Positions 56,776 to 64,000 of a stretch of DNA of 64,000 nt are shown one piece after another. Origin of the DNA: Roseobacter fucihabitans (GTDB lineage Bacteria > Pseudomonadota > Alphaproteobacteria > Rhodobacterales > Rhodobacteraceae). Position numbers and translations under genes: made by a program. Below the pieces are notes generated by a model, which searched no databases, was not told the origin of the DNA, and worked only from the letters and a program-made list of their open reading frames with translations. The stretch is taken from NCBI RefSeq assembly GCF_014337925.2, contig NZ_CP143423.1, forward strand, positions 3,564,501 to 3,628,500, read 5' to 3'. Position 1 is the stretch's first letter; the number at the start of each line of letters is the position of its first letter.

Positions 56776-59352
56776 ATGCATCTGAACGCGCATACCAGTA
56801 TAGTTGATTCCATCGACCGGTTGGTCGATGCATTTACGTTGCCCGCATTCGCAATGGGGTGCGATCATTACGTCTTTTCGGCCAATGCCGCTGCCAACAC
56901 CCTTTTGATCGGCGACGCTGACACCTGTTTGATTGGCCACTCAGCCAGCTCATTGCTTGCGCCTGGCCAGTCTTTTGACGATTTCGAAATTGATCACGGC
57001 GCGACGCCCAGGCAGGATGCACAAACAGTCGATCTTTTATGCGGGCAATCCGGGTTGGGTGTCTTTTCAGTCTCCGGTCTAAAAGATGAAAGCGGGGTGC
57101 TTTTTGGCTATTTTTGTCAGGCGATGCCCTCTCAGATTACATCCGGTGACCCTCGTAACAGGCCTTCATCCCCGCTTCAAAAGGAAAAAGAAGGCGAATT
57201 TGCGCGCCCAGGTGCAACCGGTGGCCGTGTGGAACAAGCCCCCGTGGATGAAGATGATACCCGATGGAAAACTGCCGTTTTAAGCGCAAACCATGCTGTT
57301 TGGGACCATGATTTTGAAAAAGACCAGCATTACGTCTCAGAAACCTGGCGAGCATTGCGCGGGCTTGCCCCGGATGATCCAATCCCGACCTCTAGCGAAG
57401 CGTGGTTGGAGACAATCCACCCCCAGGACCTGGATCATATCAAAACTCAGCTAGGGCGTTTGGACGCTCGAGAGACAGATATCGTCGACTACAAGTTTCG
57501 TCAGAAACACGTAAAGGGTCATTGGGTCTGGTTTTTGAGTTGCGGGCGCGTTGTGCGCCGTGACGCGCAGGGGCTGCCCGCGCGTATCATTGGGACCGAT
57601 ACGGATATCACCGACATCAAAACAGTCGAGTTGGAAAGACATCGCATGGCTGATCGGCTCGATACCGCGATGGAAGCCGCCGGGATGGGGCGATGGGAGT
57701 TTGACATCGGTGCAAATTATGCCTTTTGGGACGATCGGATGCTCGAGCTTTTTGAAATCACGGATGGCATAAACATCAGGAGTTCAACGGAGTGGGGGCA
57801 ATACATCCATCCCGGAGATCGTGACAAAACTCTGACATTGGCAGCAGAATGTCTCAAAAGCGGCGAGGATATTGCGTGTGATTATCGTCACCTGCGCAAG
57901 GATGGAACCGTCCGACACATTCGCACACGCGGAAAATACGTTGAGGATGAAATGCACGGCCCCCGATATTACGGTGTTAATTTCGACGTCACGCATGATT
58001 ATGCCCGCGCTGAAGAGCTGGAAGTAGCGCGGGCGCGTCTGGAATACGAAAGCCGCCATGATGCACTGACTGGCTTGGCCAATAGGCGTTATCTTGACGA
58101 TGTCTTCACAAAAAACGCGGACCACTCAGAAGGCTCAATGCAAAAGCGCGCAATTTTGCACTTTGATATCGATCACTTCAAGCAGATCAATGACACGCTT
58201 GGCCATGACGCGGGCGATGCCACCTTAAGACACGCCGCGGGGGTCTTGAAAGCGAATGTACCCGAAGAGGCCCTGGTCGCTCGTGTTGGCGGCGATGAAT
58301 TCGTCGCTCTCCTCTTTTGCCCTCCTGACATTTGCCAGTTGGAACAAATCGCAAGGAATATTATCAGGGCAATGTCCCGGCCCTTCTATTATGGTTCCCA
58401 ACAATGCAACACCGGAACGAGCATCGGCATTGCCGTCGCGCAGGGAAGTGATGCGCTGAACAACGACCTGTTCATTAACGCAGATCTCGCGCTTTATGCC
58501 GCCAAGAAAGCAGGGCGCGGCCGTTTTCGATTTTTTACGCAGGAAATGAAGACAGAAGCACGCCGGCGCAAAAATTCATTCGACGCGCTCCTTGCCGGGT
58601 TCGATAACGGTGAGATTACCTGCCATTACCAGCCACAATTTGACGCAAACACCCTCGAACTGACCGGCCTTGAGGCCTTGGTGAGGTGGGAAAGCAGGGC
58701 TTATGGGCTTTTGATGCCCGATGAATTTCTTTCCACCGCTGAAGACATGGGTTTGGTTGCACATTTTGACGAATTGGTTTTGCGCAAGACACTGAATGAT
58801 CTGTACAAATGGGAAGCAGAGGGTTTGGAAATACCCAGGGTTTCCGTCAATGTCTCCTCACATCGCCTGAACGATCCCACGTTGATCGAACGGCTGAAAC
58901 CGCTGAACCTCCCCAGGGGTAAACTATCCTTCGAATTGCTTGAATCGGCATTTCTTGACTCGAAAAACGAGATCATCGAGCAAAACCTCATACAGATTGA
59001 GAAAATGGGTATCGATATCGAGATTGACGATTTTGGCAGCGGACATGCCTCTATTGTCAGCTTGCTCCACATTGCACCCAAGCGGTTGAAAATTGATAGA
59101 TCTCTGATTGAGCCGATCGTCGTATCGCAGCGTCAACGCGATTTGATCAAAACGATCATCGGGATTGGTAAGATGCTCGAGGTAAAGGTTGTGGCGGAAG
59201 GCGTGGAAACACTCGATCATGTACGCGTTTTGCAGGAAATCGGTTGCTGCTATTTGCAAGGTTACGGTCTCGCCCGCCCGATGGACGCCAAGGGAATTGG
59301 AAATTTTATACGCGAGATGAATACCAATGAGGGACGCCTGGCAACGGGTTAG
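56776..59352 (+). CDS. PAS-GGDEF-EAL c-di-GMP turnover protein
   Basis: A protein of about 858 residues with an N-terminal PAS-like sensor region, two PAS/PAC domains (HYVSETWRALRG...GTDTDITDIKTVE and ANYAFWDDRMLELFE...RYYGVNFDVTHD), a diguanylate cyclase (RVGGDEFVALL) and a phosphodiesterase (EALVRWE, NVSSHRLND, DDFGSGHASIVSLLH, VVAEGVET, LQGYGLARP). Both catalytic motifs look intact, so it may synthesise and degrade c-di-GMP. No RxxD inhibition site precedes GGDEF. It is predicted cytoplasmic. The start is uncertain: 56776 has GAGAG upstream, 56617 is an alternative, and the frame is open from 56344. Confidence 0.88.
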   Translation: MHLNAHTSIVDSIDRLVDAFTLPAFAMGCDHYVFSANAAANTLLIGDADTCLIGHSASSLLAPGQSFDDFEIDHGATPRQDAQTVDLLCGQSGLGVFSVSGLKDESGVLFGYFCQAMPSQITSGDPRNRPSSPLQKEKEGEFARPGATGGRVEQAPVDEDDTRWKTAVLSANHAVWDHDFEKDQHYVSETWRALRGLAPDDPIPTSSEAWLETIHPQDLDHIKTQLGRLDARETDIVDYKFRQKHVKGHWVWFLSCGRVVRRDAQGLPARIIGTDTDITDIKTVELERHRMADRLDTAMEAAGMGRWEFDIGANYAFWDDRMLELFEITDGINIRSSTEWGQYIHPGDRDKTLTLAAECLKSGEDIACDYRHLRKDGTVRHIRTRGKYVEDEMHGPRYYGVNFDVTHDYARAEELEVARARLEYESRHDALTGLANRRYLDDVFTKNADHSEGSMQKRAILHFDIDHFKQINDTLGHDAGDATLRHAAGVLKANVPEEALVARVGGDEFVALLFCPPDICQLEQIARNIIRAMSRPFYYGSQQCNTGTSIGIAVAQGSDALNNDLFINADLALYAAKKAGRGRFRFFTQEMKTEARRRKNSFDALLAGFDNGEITCHYQPQFDANTLELTGLEALVRWESRAYGLLMPDEFLSTAEDMGLVAHFDELVLRKTLNDLYKWEAEGLEIPRVSVNVSSHRLNDPTLIERLKPLNLPRGKLSFELLESAFLDSKNEIIEQNLIQIEKMGIDIEIDDFGSGHASIVSLLHIAPKRLKIDRSLIEPIVVSQRQRDLIKTIIGIGKMLEVKVVAEGVETLDHVRVLQEIGCCYLQGYGLARPMDAKGIGNFIREMNTNEGRLATG

Positions 59353-60194
59353 AATGTCTTGATGCAAGCCCGGCATCACCCCTGATGGAGATGCCTGAAA
59401 TCCAGCCAGATGCCGAAATTGCCGCTCCAGCAAGCCAAGCACCCCAGAATATTCCATCGCTCTGGGTGTTTTCGAACAATCAGACGTTTTTATCTCCGCA
59501 AAAGACAGCATCAGCCGGGCTGAGGTCGGGCAAGCACGAACGGCAATTACCGTATGCGACGTCGGAAAATTTGCCGATCACAGGATTTGTGTCTAAATTC
59601 TGATGGGCACCAACCGCTCCGAAACGCCCGCACCGGGATTTAAGCCGCAACTGCAAAACCGAACCTTCGGCACCTTATGACCACTGTCATGATCGCGATG
59701 ATCGAGATGATCGAGATGATCGCATCAGAGTCGTTGAGATGGCGTGAAATACAACAAAGCCCAGCTACACATGCCATTTCTGTTCAAATCAATAAAATGA
59801 CAGGCAACAATCTCGCGCTGTATGAGCCGGCGCTTACGTTCAGACCCGTGCTTGCTAAGAACAACGCAATTGCGGTGCTTGCTGCACCTCTGGACGGCAC
59901 ACTCCACAAACATGCGGTGTTTTTACCCCGTAGTGCGATTGTCGATAACGCGGGCAAACTGCCCGCAAATGTCGAATTGCTGAACATCAGTGCATCCGAT
60001 AGGGTTTGGACGAAACCGGTTGCCTTGGGTCCCACTTTACCTTCAAAGAATGGCTCGCAGAGAAGATTGGCAGTGAAATGAGTGTCGGCTCTTTGGCGCG
60101 ACAAAAAGCCGACTGTAGGGGCAATCCCGGCCTTATGTATCAAACGCACCAACAATCTAACTTATAAAAAGGGGTGTGAATCCATAATGCCTCC
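59353..60194. other. Unassigned 840-base region, no recognisable gene
   Basis: Both strands carry only short frames of unconvincing composition. The longest are 134 codons forward (59677-60081), which starts inside a 9-bp tandem repeat, and 123 codons reverse (59784-60155). Neither resembles a family I know. The stretch lies between the GGDEF-EAL gene and a frameshifted gene with insertion sequences, so it is probably decayed or acquired DNA. Confidence 0.5.
59689..59724 (+). repeat. 4 x 9-bp tandem repeat (ATGATCGAG)
   Basis: Four consecutive 9-base units, ATGATCGCG, ATGATCGAG, ATGATCGAG and ATGATCGCA, differ only in the last two bases. It looks like a slippage-prone microsatellite in non-coding or decayed sequence. 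Confidence 0.85.
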
Positions 60195-60620
60195 ATGCAA
60201 AAGGCAATCTTCGGACCGATCGAGAAGCGCTGCGAAATCGCAGGCCAACACAAGGTCGCTGTGAAGGCTGCGGACTCCCTGAAGGCCGATCTGGACCCGA
60301 TAGACCGCGCGCTGGCGTTATGCATGCGGCTATGAGAACGACCCCAAGGGCATTGCGCCGCGTGGCAAGTACGAGCAGCTATTCGGGCGCAATGAGTTGA
60401 AGCTGACAATCATCAACCCGCTACGGGTTGCCCCTGTGGATGATGAAACGATTGCGGCGAAGGGCTGGGGCGATGATACCCATGCCGATGTGCTAAAGCG
60501 TGTGCGTCACGCCCTGCAAAGGGCGCAGAAGGACGGGCATATTGTGCAGGACTTCGGGCCGGATGGGTGTTTGTGGCCTTTGAGTGCGGCACTTCAGCAG
60601 CCGCTGGCCGGTATGGTGAT
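60195..60620 (+). pseudogene. Frameshifted gene of unknown function
   Basis: A frame from ATG 60195 (MQKAIFGPIEKRCEIAG...LDPIDRALALCM) stops at TGA 60333-60335. Another frame begins immediately (GYENDPKGIAPRGKYEQLFG, then NPLRVAPVDDETIAAKGWGDD and HADVLKRVRHALQRAQKDG) and carries on with similar codon use until about 60620. The two parts read as one protein broken by a one-base shift near 60325. The end near the insertion sequence suggests it was also truncated. I do not recognise the family. Confidence 0.5.
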
Positions 60621-60776
60621 CTGCGGATCAGGTCCAAATCTGACGTACGAGCTTTGCTGCTCAGCCGGTAGTCTTGGTTTTCCTAATCCAGGTCTATTCG
60701 ATCAATTTGCCCATTCAGGTCATCGACTTCTCACACCTCCTTCACCGACGTCAGATTGCTGTGCGCAGAGCTAGCG
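60621..60776 (-). ncRNA. Candidate bridge/seek RNA region of the IS110-family element
   Basis: IS110-family recombinases use a guide RNA from the non-coding end of the element; in the IS1111 group it lies downstream of the transposase gene. Here about 155 non-coding bases follow the transposase stop (minus strand), whereas upstream little space remains before the IS200 remnant. This is placement by analogy; I have not folded the RNA or fixed the element ends. Confidence 0.3.
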
Positions 60777-61808
60777 TCATACTGCTGCTGCCGCCTGCGT
60801 CGGATCTCTGTAATCTTCATTATGCGTCATCATGGCCCAGATCGCGCGCGCCATTTTGTTTGCCAATGCGATTGCCACCAGCATCCGAGGCTTTCTCTCT
60901 AACATTCGCGCCAGCCACGAGCCTGGCCGGATCGACTTGCGTCCAAGCCAGTTGAGCCGCATCATTGCTCCAATGATCAAAAGCCGGCGAATGTCAGCCT
61001 GCCCTGCTTTTGAGATCCGCCCAAGCCGGGCCTTGCCGCCTGAGGAATGTTGACGGGGCACCAAACCAAGCCAGGCGGCAAAATCCCGCCCACATTTAAA
61101 ACTGCTCATCGGCGGAGCAAAAGCTTCAATAGCTAACGCCGTTAGAGGTCCAACGCCTGGCATCGTCTGTAATTGCCGGGTTAAATCCGCATTCTTTGAC
61201 AGGACCTTGGCTTTCTTCGTTTTGGCTTCAATTCGGGCTGTCTTCTCGGCGATCTGTAAAATGAGATCTCGGCACGCTTCAAGGGCCAGTTCAGGTAGCT
61301 CTCCGTTCGATCCCTCAAGGGTGGCCTCGATACGCTTGAGGTTCGCAATGCCTAGCGGAAAAACATGGCCATATTCATACATCACCGCCCGAAGAGCATT
61401 CACCAATTCTGTCCGATGGCGAACAAGGCGTTCTCTGGCTCGGAACAATACCGCCCGGGCCTGCTGCTCTTGTGTTTTAGGCTCGACAAAGCGCATCTCA
61501 GGGCGCTGTGCTGCAATCACAATGGCTTCTGCGTCCGCCGCATCATTCTTCTGCCGCTTTACGAAGGGCTTTACATACTGAGGAGCAATTAACTTTACCC
61601 TATGTCCAAATTTTACCATCTGACGAGCCCAGTAGTGAGCACCACCACAGGATTCCAGAACCACTACACAAGGTGGGTGATCTGCCATAAATTTATGAAA
61701 CTGCGGTCGCGAGAGCTTCTTTCGAAACTTGACCTCCCCAGTCATAGATGCTCCGTGAACTTGGAGCACATTCTTTGCTAAATCCACCCCGATCATAGTA
61801 TCTTTCAT
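60777..61808 (-). mobile_element. IS110 family (IS1111-type) transposase
   Basis: A 343-residue transposase, full length and without frameshift. The N-terminal RuvC-like DEDD domain shows MIGVDLAKNVLQVHG, VVLESCGGAHYWARQM and KNDAADAEAIVIA. The C-terminal transposase_20 domain has LQTMPGVGPLTALAIEAF and the catalytic serine in RQHSSGGKARLGRISKAGQADIR. The sequence around LAKNVLQVHG and APQYVKPFVKRQKNDAADAE is most like the IS1111 group. The element has no obvious terminal inverted repeats; its exact ends are not resolved. It lies between a decayed gene and an IS200-like remnant. Confidence 0.9.
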
Positions 61809-61835
61809 CCTGCCGCCCTTTCCGTATTGTGAGTT

Positions 61836-62344
61836 TCAACACCACATATTGGCACATTGCGATGCCGTCTGGGGAGGGCGGCAACCATCCCGTCTGGCGT
61901 CGGTAGGATTGGTGATATGCTGTTCCAGATACTGAAGTACGATGTCTTTGGTCCCTCTCGGGATCATGCTGCGCATGACCCTGTCGGGCAATGGATGGCA
62001 CCGTTGGTGGTTGAAAAGTACCCACGGCCCCAAAAGTGCCTGCCCCAATAGCGTTTTTTGAGATGGGGGAACCCTTGCTGTATTTTGTGGGACGACCTGC
62101 CCTTCATCAGCCGTACCAGATCACTGATTGCCAGTTTCGGTGGGACCGACACGAACATATGAACGTGATCGCTCGACAAAACGCCCTTGATGATCTCGAC
62201 GCCGCTCTGCGCACAAACCTGGCGGAAGATATCACGGACCCGCAAGCGCAACAGGCCGCACAGTACCTTGAACCGGTATTTCGTCGACCAGACCAGGTGA
62301 TATCTGTGATAGTAAACGCAATGTTTGCCGGTCGAGTATTGCAT
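61836..62344 (-). pseudogene. Frameshifted IS200/IS605 TnpA transposase
   Basis: The N-terminal part (from ATG 62344) has the Y1-transposase start HCVYYHRYHLVWSTKYRFKVL and the HUH motif DHVHMFVSVPP, then RYWGRHFWGRGYFSTTNGAI, and stops prematurely near 61964. The C-terminal part, KDIVLQYLEQHITNPTD, with the catalytic tyrosine, continues in another frame (61836 to about 61985). A frameshift therefore separates the two active-site halves and the transposase is probably dead. Confidence 0.82.
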
Positions 62345-62347
62345 GTT

Positions 62348-62407
62348 CTTATCCTCCCCGGAAATGAGCCTTAAGACCTGCGACGGCTCATTTCTGGGGA
62401 GGATAAG
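62348..62407. repeat. 23-bp inverted repeat upstream of the IS200-like tnpA
   Basis: A near-perfect 23-bp hairpin lies just upstream of the tnpA start: the arm 62348-62370 (CTTATCCTCC...GAGCC) pairs with 62385-62407 (GGCTCATTTC...ATAAG), with one mismatch and a 14-base loop. IS200 elements typically carry such a structure in the leader to block read-through transcription or tnpA translation. Confidence 0.75.
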
Positions 62408-62438
62408 ATCATAAGACGATTCTTCGTGCTAAAGCACT

Positions 62439-62455
62439 CCCGTCTGGAAGACGGG
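62439..62455. repeat. IS200/IS605 end hairpin
   Basis: CCCGTC (62439-62444) and GACGGG (62450-62455) form a 6-bp stem with loop TGGAA, followed by GGGTTTAGACC. A second small stem, GTGC TAAA GCAC, lies at 62426-62437. This pattern is typical of the subterminal hairpins recognised by Y1 transposases and marks the left (tnpA-proximal) end of the element near 62465. Confidence 0.65.
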
Positions 62456-62479
62456 GGGTTTAGACCAATAAGTGGATAC

Positions 62480-62513
62480 TAAAAACGAAAAACTCCGACC
62501 TGAGAACGGAGTT
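62480..62513 (-). terminator. Rho-independent terminator of the atp F0 operon
   Basis: Read on the minus strand, AACTCCG (513-507) pairs with CGGAGTT (497-491), followed by TTTCGTTTTTAG. The 7-bp stem and T-run lie 32 bases beyond the atpF stop, so they end the operon. The insertion sequences lie just outside this terminator. Confidence 0.8.
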
Positions 62514-62544
62514 CCGTAGGGTGGGCTTTCAGGCCACCTTTGCC

Positions 62545-63111
62545 TCAGTGCAATTTGGCGTCAACTTCCATGATCGCATTGTCGATCAAACTATTGCCCT
62601 GCGCCGCAGTCATCTGTTGGGCGATAACTTCGCGGGCTACGGCAATGGCGACGCTCACGGATTGATCGCGCACTTCCTTAAGGGCGGCACCCTGTGCCGT
62701 AGCGATCTGCTCGACCGCCGCGGCCATACGACGTTCCAGCGATACTTCAAGATCGGCGCGTGCCTGCTCTGCGGCAACACCCGCTTCTTCCTTTGCGGCA
62801 GCCACGATGCGATCGGCCTGCTCCTGCACTTCGCGCTGCTTGCGCTCGTAACTGGCCAGCAAGGTCTGCGCCTCATCGCGCAGCGCACGGGCTTCATCCA
62901 ATTCGGATTTAATCCCCTCGGCGCGTTTATCGAGCATCCCCAGAAGCAAACCGGGTACCTTGAAATAAATCAAAATCCCAATGAATACCGCAAGACCCAG
63001 AAAAACCACAAAATCGGTATTGCTCAACGAAATACCCTTACCCGCAGCCCAAGCCGGACTTGCCGCTGTAAGGCTCGCAGCGCTGGTGATCAACATTGTT
63101 TGAAAACGCAT
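62545..63111 (-). CDS. atpF: F0F1 ATP synthase subunit b
   Basis: A 188-residue peripheral-stalk subunit. Its N-terminal segment up to WAAGKGISLSN resembles the leader found in alphaproteobacterial b subunits. A TM helix follows (FVVFLGLAVFIGILIYFKVPGLLL), then a long charged coiled coil rich in Ala/Glu/Arg. It forms a heterodimer with b' to hold the F1 head to the F0 ring. It is the last gene of the F0 operon, 5 bases after atpF'. Confidence 0.94.
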   Translation of the reverse strand: MRFQTMLITSAASLTAASPAWAAGKGISLSNTDFVVFLGLAVFIGILIYFKVPGLLLGMLDKRAEGIKSELDEARALRDEAQTLLASYERKQREVQEQADRIVAAAKEEAGVAAEQARADLEVSLERRMAAAVEQIATAQGAALKEVRDQSVSVAIAVAREVIAQQMTAAQGNSLIDNAIMEVDAKLH

Positions 63112-63116
63112 CTGGC

Positions 63117-63644
63117 TTATCCTTTCAACCGTGTTTCAACGGCGGATGAAATCGCCTTTGCATCGGCCTTACCACCCATCGCAGAGATGATTTCCTGCGC
63201 GGTATCGGTGGCGACTTCTTTCACTGCGTCCAAAGCGCCAGCGCGTATTTCCGCGATGGCCTTCTCGGACTCGGCGGCCTTGGCCGAAATCTCGGCATCT
63301 GCTTTGGCGATGGCCACATCCAGATCCGCCTGAATTTCCGCTTTGGCTTCACCAACAATCCGGTGCGCCTCTGCGCGGGCATCCACCAACGCCTTATCAT
63401 AGGCGGCTTCGGCTTCCTGCGCCTTGACCTTGAGATCTTCGGCAGCGGCCACGTCGTTTGTTATCGTACCCTGGCGTTCCGCCAGAACAGCCGCAATCCG
63501 GGGCAGAGCCACGCGCGACAAAATCATATAGATCACGACCAGCGTGATCACCAACCAGAAGATCTGGTTTGCCCAGGTAGAGAAATCGAGCTGTGGCATG
63601 CCCCCGGAGGCAGCAGCATCAGCGCTATGTGTTTCGGTAGCCAT
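63117..63644 (-). CDS. atpF': F0F1 ATP synthase subunit b'
   Basis: A 175-residue second b-type subunit, as in photosynthetic and other alphaproteobacteria. After a short acidic N-terminus, [38 protein letters not shown] forms the TM anchor and its exit, then a coiled coil of Glu/Ala/Lys heptads runs to the end. It pairs with subunit b in the peripheral stalk. It is separated from atpE by 83 bases containing a hairpin. Confidence 0.93.
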   Translation of the reverse strand: MATETHSADAAASGGMPQLDFSTWANQIFWLVITLVVIYMILSRVALPRIAAVLAERQGTITNDVAAAEDLKVKAQEAEAAYDKALVDARAEAHRIVGEAKAEIQADLDVAIAKADAEISAKAAESEKAIAEIRAGALDAVKEVATDTAQEIISAMGGKADAKAISSAVETRLKG

Positions 63645-63659
63645 GTCGTTCTCCTGCGC

Positions 63660-63702
63660 GTCGGGCCGTTACATCGGGCAGCGCACGAATGCACCGCCCG
63701 AC
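63660..63702 (-). promoter_or_regulatory. Hairpin between atpE and atpF'
   Basis: GTCGGGC (63660-63666) and GCCCGAC (63696-63702) form a perfect 7-bp stem with a 29-base loop in the atpE-atpF' spacer. It has no T-run. Such hairpins often protect upstream mRNA and help make subunit c, needed in many copies, more abundant than b and b'. Confidence 0.45.
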
Positions 63703-63727
63703 CGTAAGGATCATCGTTGTCTAAGTC

Positions 63728-63952
63728 TTAAACAGCGAACATCAAAAGCAGAGCGACGAGGAATGCGAAGATCCCAAGGGCTTCCGCGAAAGCGATACCG
63801 ATGAAGAGTGTTGCTGTTTGGCTTGCAGCGGCAGAGGGGTTGCGCAATGCGCCTGCCAGATAGTTTCCTGCAACGTTACCAACACCGATGGCTGCTGCCC
63901 CGGAACCGATTGCTGCCAGACCTGCGCCGATATGTGCGAGTTCGCCTTCCAT
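63728..63952 (-). CDS. atpE: F0F1 ATP synthase subunit c
   Basis: A 74-residue proteolipid of the rotor ring with two TM helices, the Gly-rich first helix ([22 protein letters not shown]) and the second helix [23 protein letters not shown] carrying the proton-binding Glu (in FAEALG). The polar loop RNPSA joins them and contacts F1. It is followed by atpF' and atpF; atpB and atpI are expected just beyond the window. Confidence 0.96.
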   Translation of the reverse strand: MEGELAHIGAGLAAIGSGAAAIGVGNVAGNYLAGALRNPSAAASQTATLFIGIAFAEALGIFAFLVALLLMFAV

Positions 63953-64000
63953 GTGAAATCTCCTTACGATTGGAAGTTTAGATAGGTAGATAGGTGGCCT
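63953..64000 (-). promoter_or_regulatory. atpE upstream spacer (window edge)
   Basis: This short spacer contains AAGGAG (complement of 63961-63966), the strong ribosome-binding site of atpE located about 8 bases before its ATG. The rest is an AT-rich, ATAGGTAG-like repetitive stretch (GATAGGTAGATAGGTGG) up to the edge of the window. Confidence 0.6.

Noticed and set aside
59784-60155. Reverse open frame of 123 codons in the decayed region
   Set aside because: No family recognised, no good ribosome-binding site, and it overlaps an equally long forward frame; kept only within the unassigned region.
62341-62460. CRISPR-like array suspected from the repeated hairpins
   Set aside because: The repeats are inverted hairpins of an IS200-type end, not direct repeats with spacers.

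Overview
The window looks like chromosome of a marine alphaproteobacterium of the order Rhodobacterales (Roseobacter group). The reasons are the gene content and style: a VPLPA-type sorting tail, an alphaproteobacterial MreB, an RpoH with an intact RpoH box, separate b and b' subunits of ATP synthase, the rsmI-yraN-gshB-yifB-lpoA neighbourhood, an FeS-type photolyase, class II histone-deacetylase-like and DUF1467/mce genes, GTG/TTG starts and high GC.

Layout. 1-7957: end of a MORN-repeat protein, a surface protein with a VPLPA sorting tail, an RND efflux pair, a photolyase and an SDR. 8059-10766: leuA preceded by a leucine-rich leader peptide with alternative hairpins, then a periplasmic binding protein. 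10948-17548: mreBCD-pbp2-rodA elongation operon and a hydroxyacid dehydrogenase. 17550-24143 (minus strand): M3 peptidase, membrane-anchored MoeB/ThiF, dut, coaBC, and rpoH2 coupled to a ChaN-like gene. 24240-36308: cobU and a phosphatase, GST, yifB, gshB, yraN, rsmI, lpoA-like, glnD, murJ and a rhomboid-fold protein without catalytic residues. 36386-47527: trpS, deacetylase, nitroreductase, EI24, mce, an orphan response regulator, aspS, a glycosyltransferase, GntR and a TTC38-like protein.

47648-53897 is the most interesting part. A LysR regulator faces a forward operon of YcaO, TfuA, an HExxH metallopeptidase and a 167-residue protein that ends in seven tandem [V/I]SGAR pentapeptides. The YcaO-TfuA pair is the known signature of peptide backbone thioamidation. 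The repeat protein looks like a multi-core precursor and the peptidase is a candidate maturation enzyme. I infer a RiPP system with a repetitive SGAR core that I do not recognise as a described product.

53999-59352 carries a class III nucleotide cyclase with TPRs, an acetyltransferase and a PAS-GGDEF-EAL protein. 59353-62460 is accessory and decayed: an unexplained stretch, a frameshifted gene, an intact IS110/IS1111-type transposase and a frameshifted IS200/IS605 TnpA with its end hairpins. 62480-64000 holds the 3' part of the F0 ATP synthase operon (atpE, atpF', atpF; minus strand) and its terminator. Calls rest on reading the sequence and recalling protein families; no database search was run.
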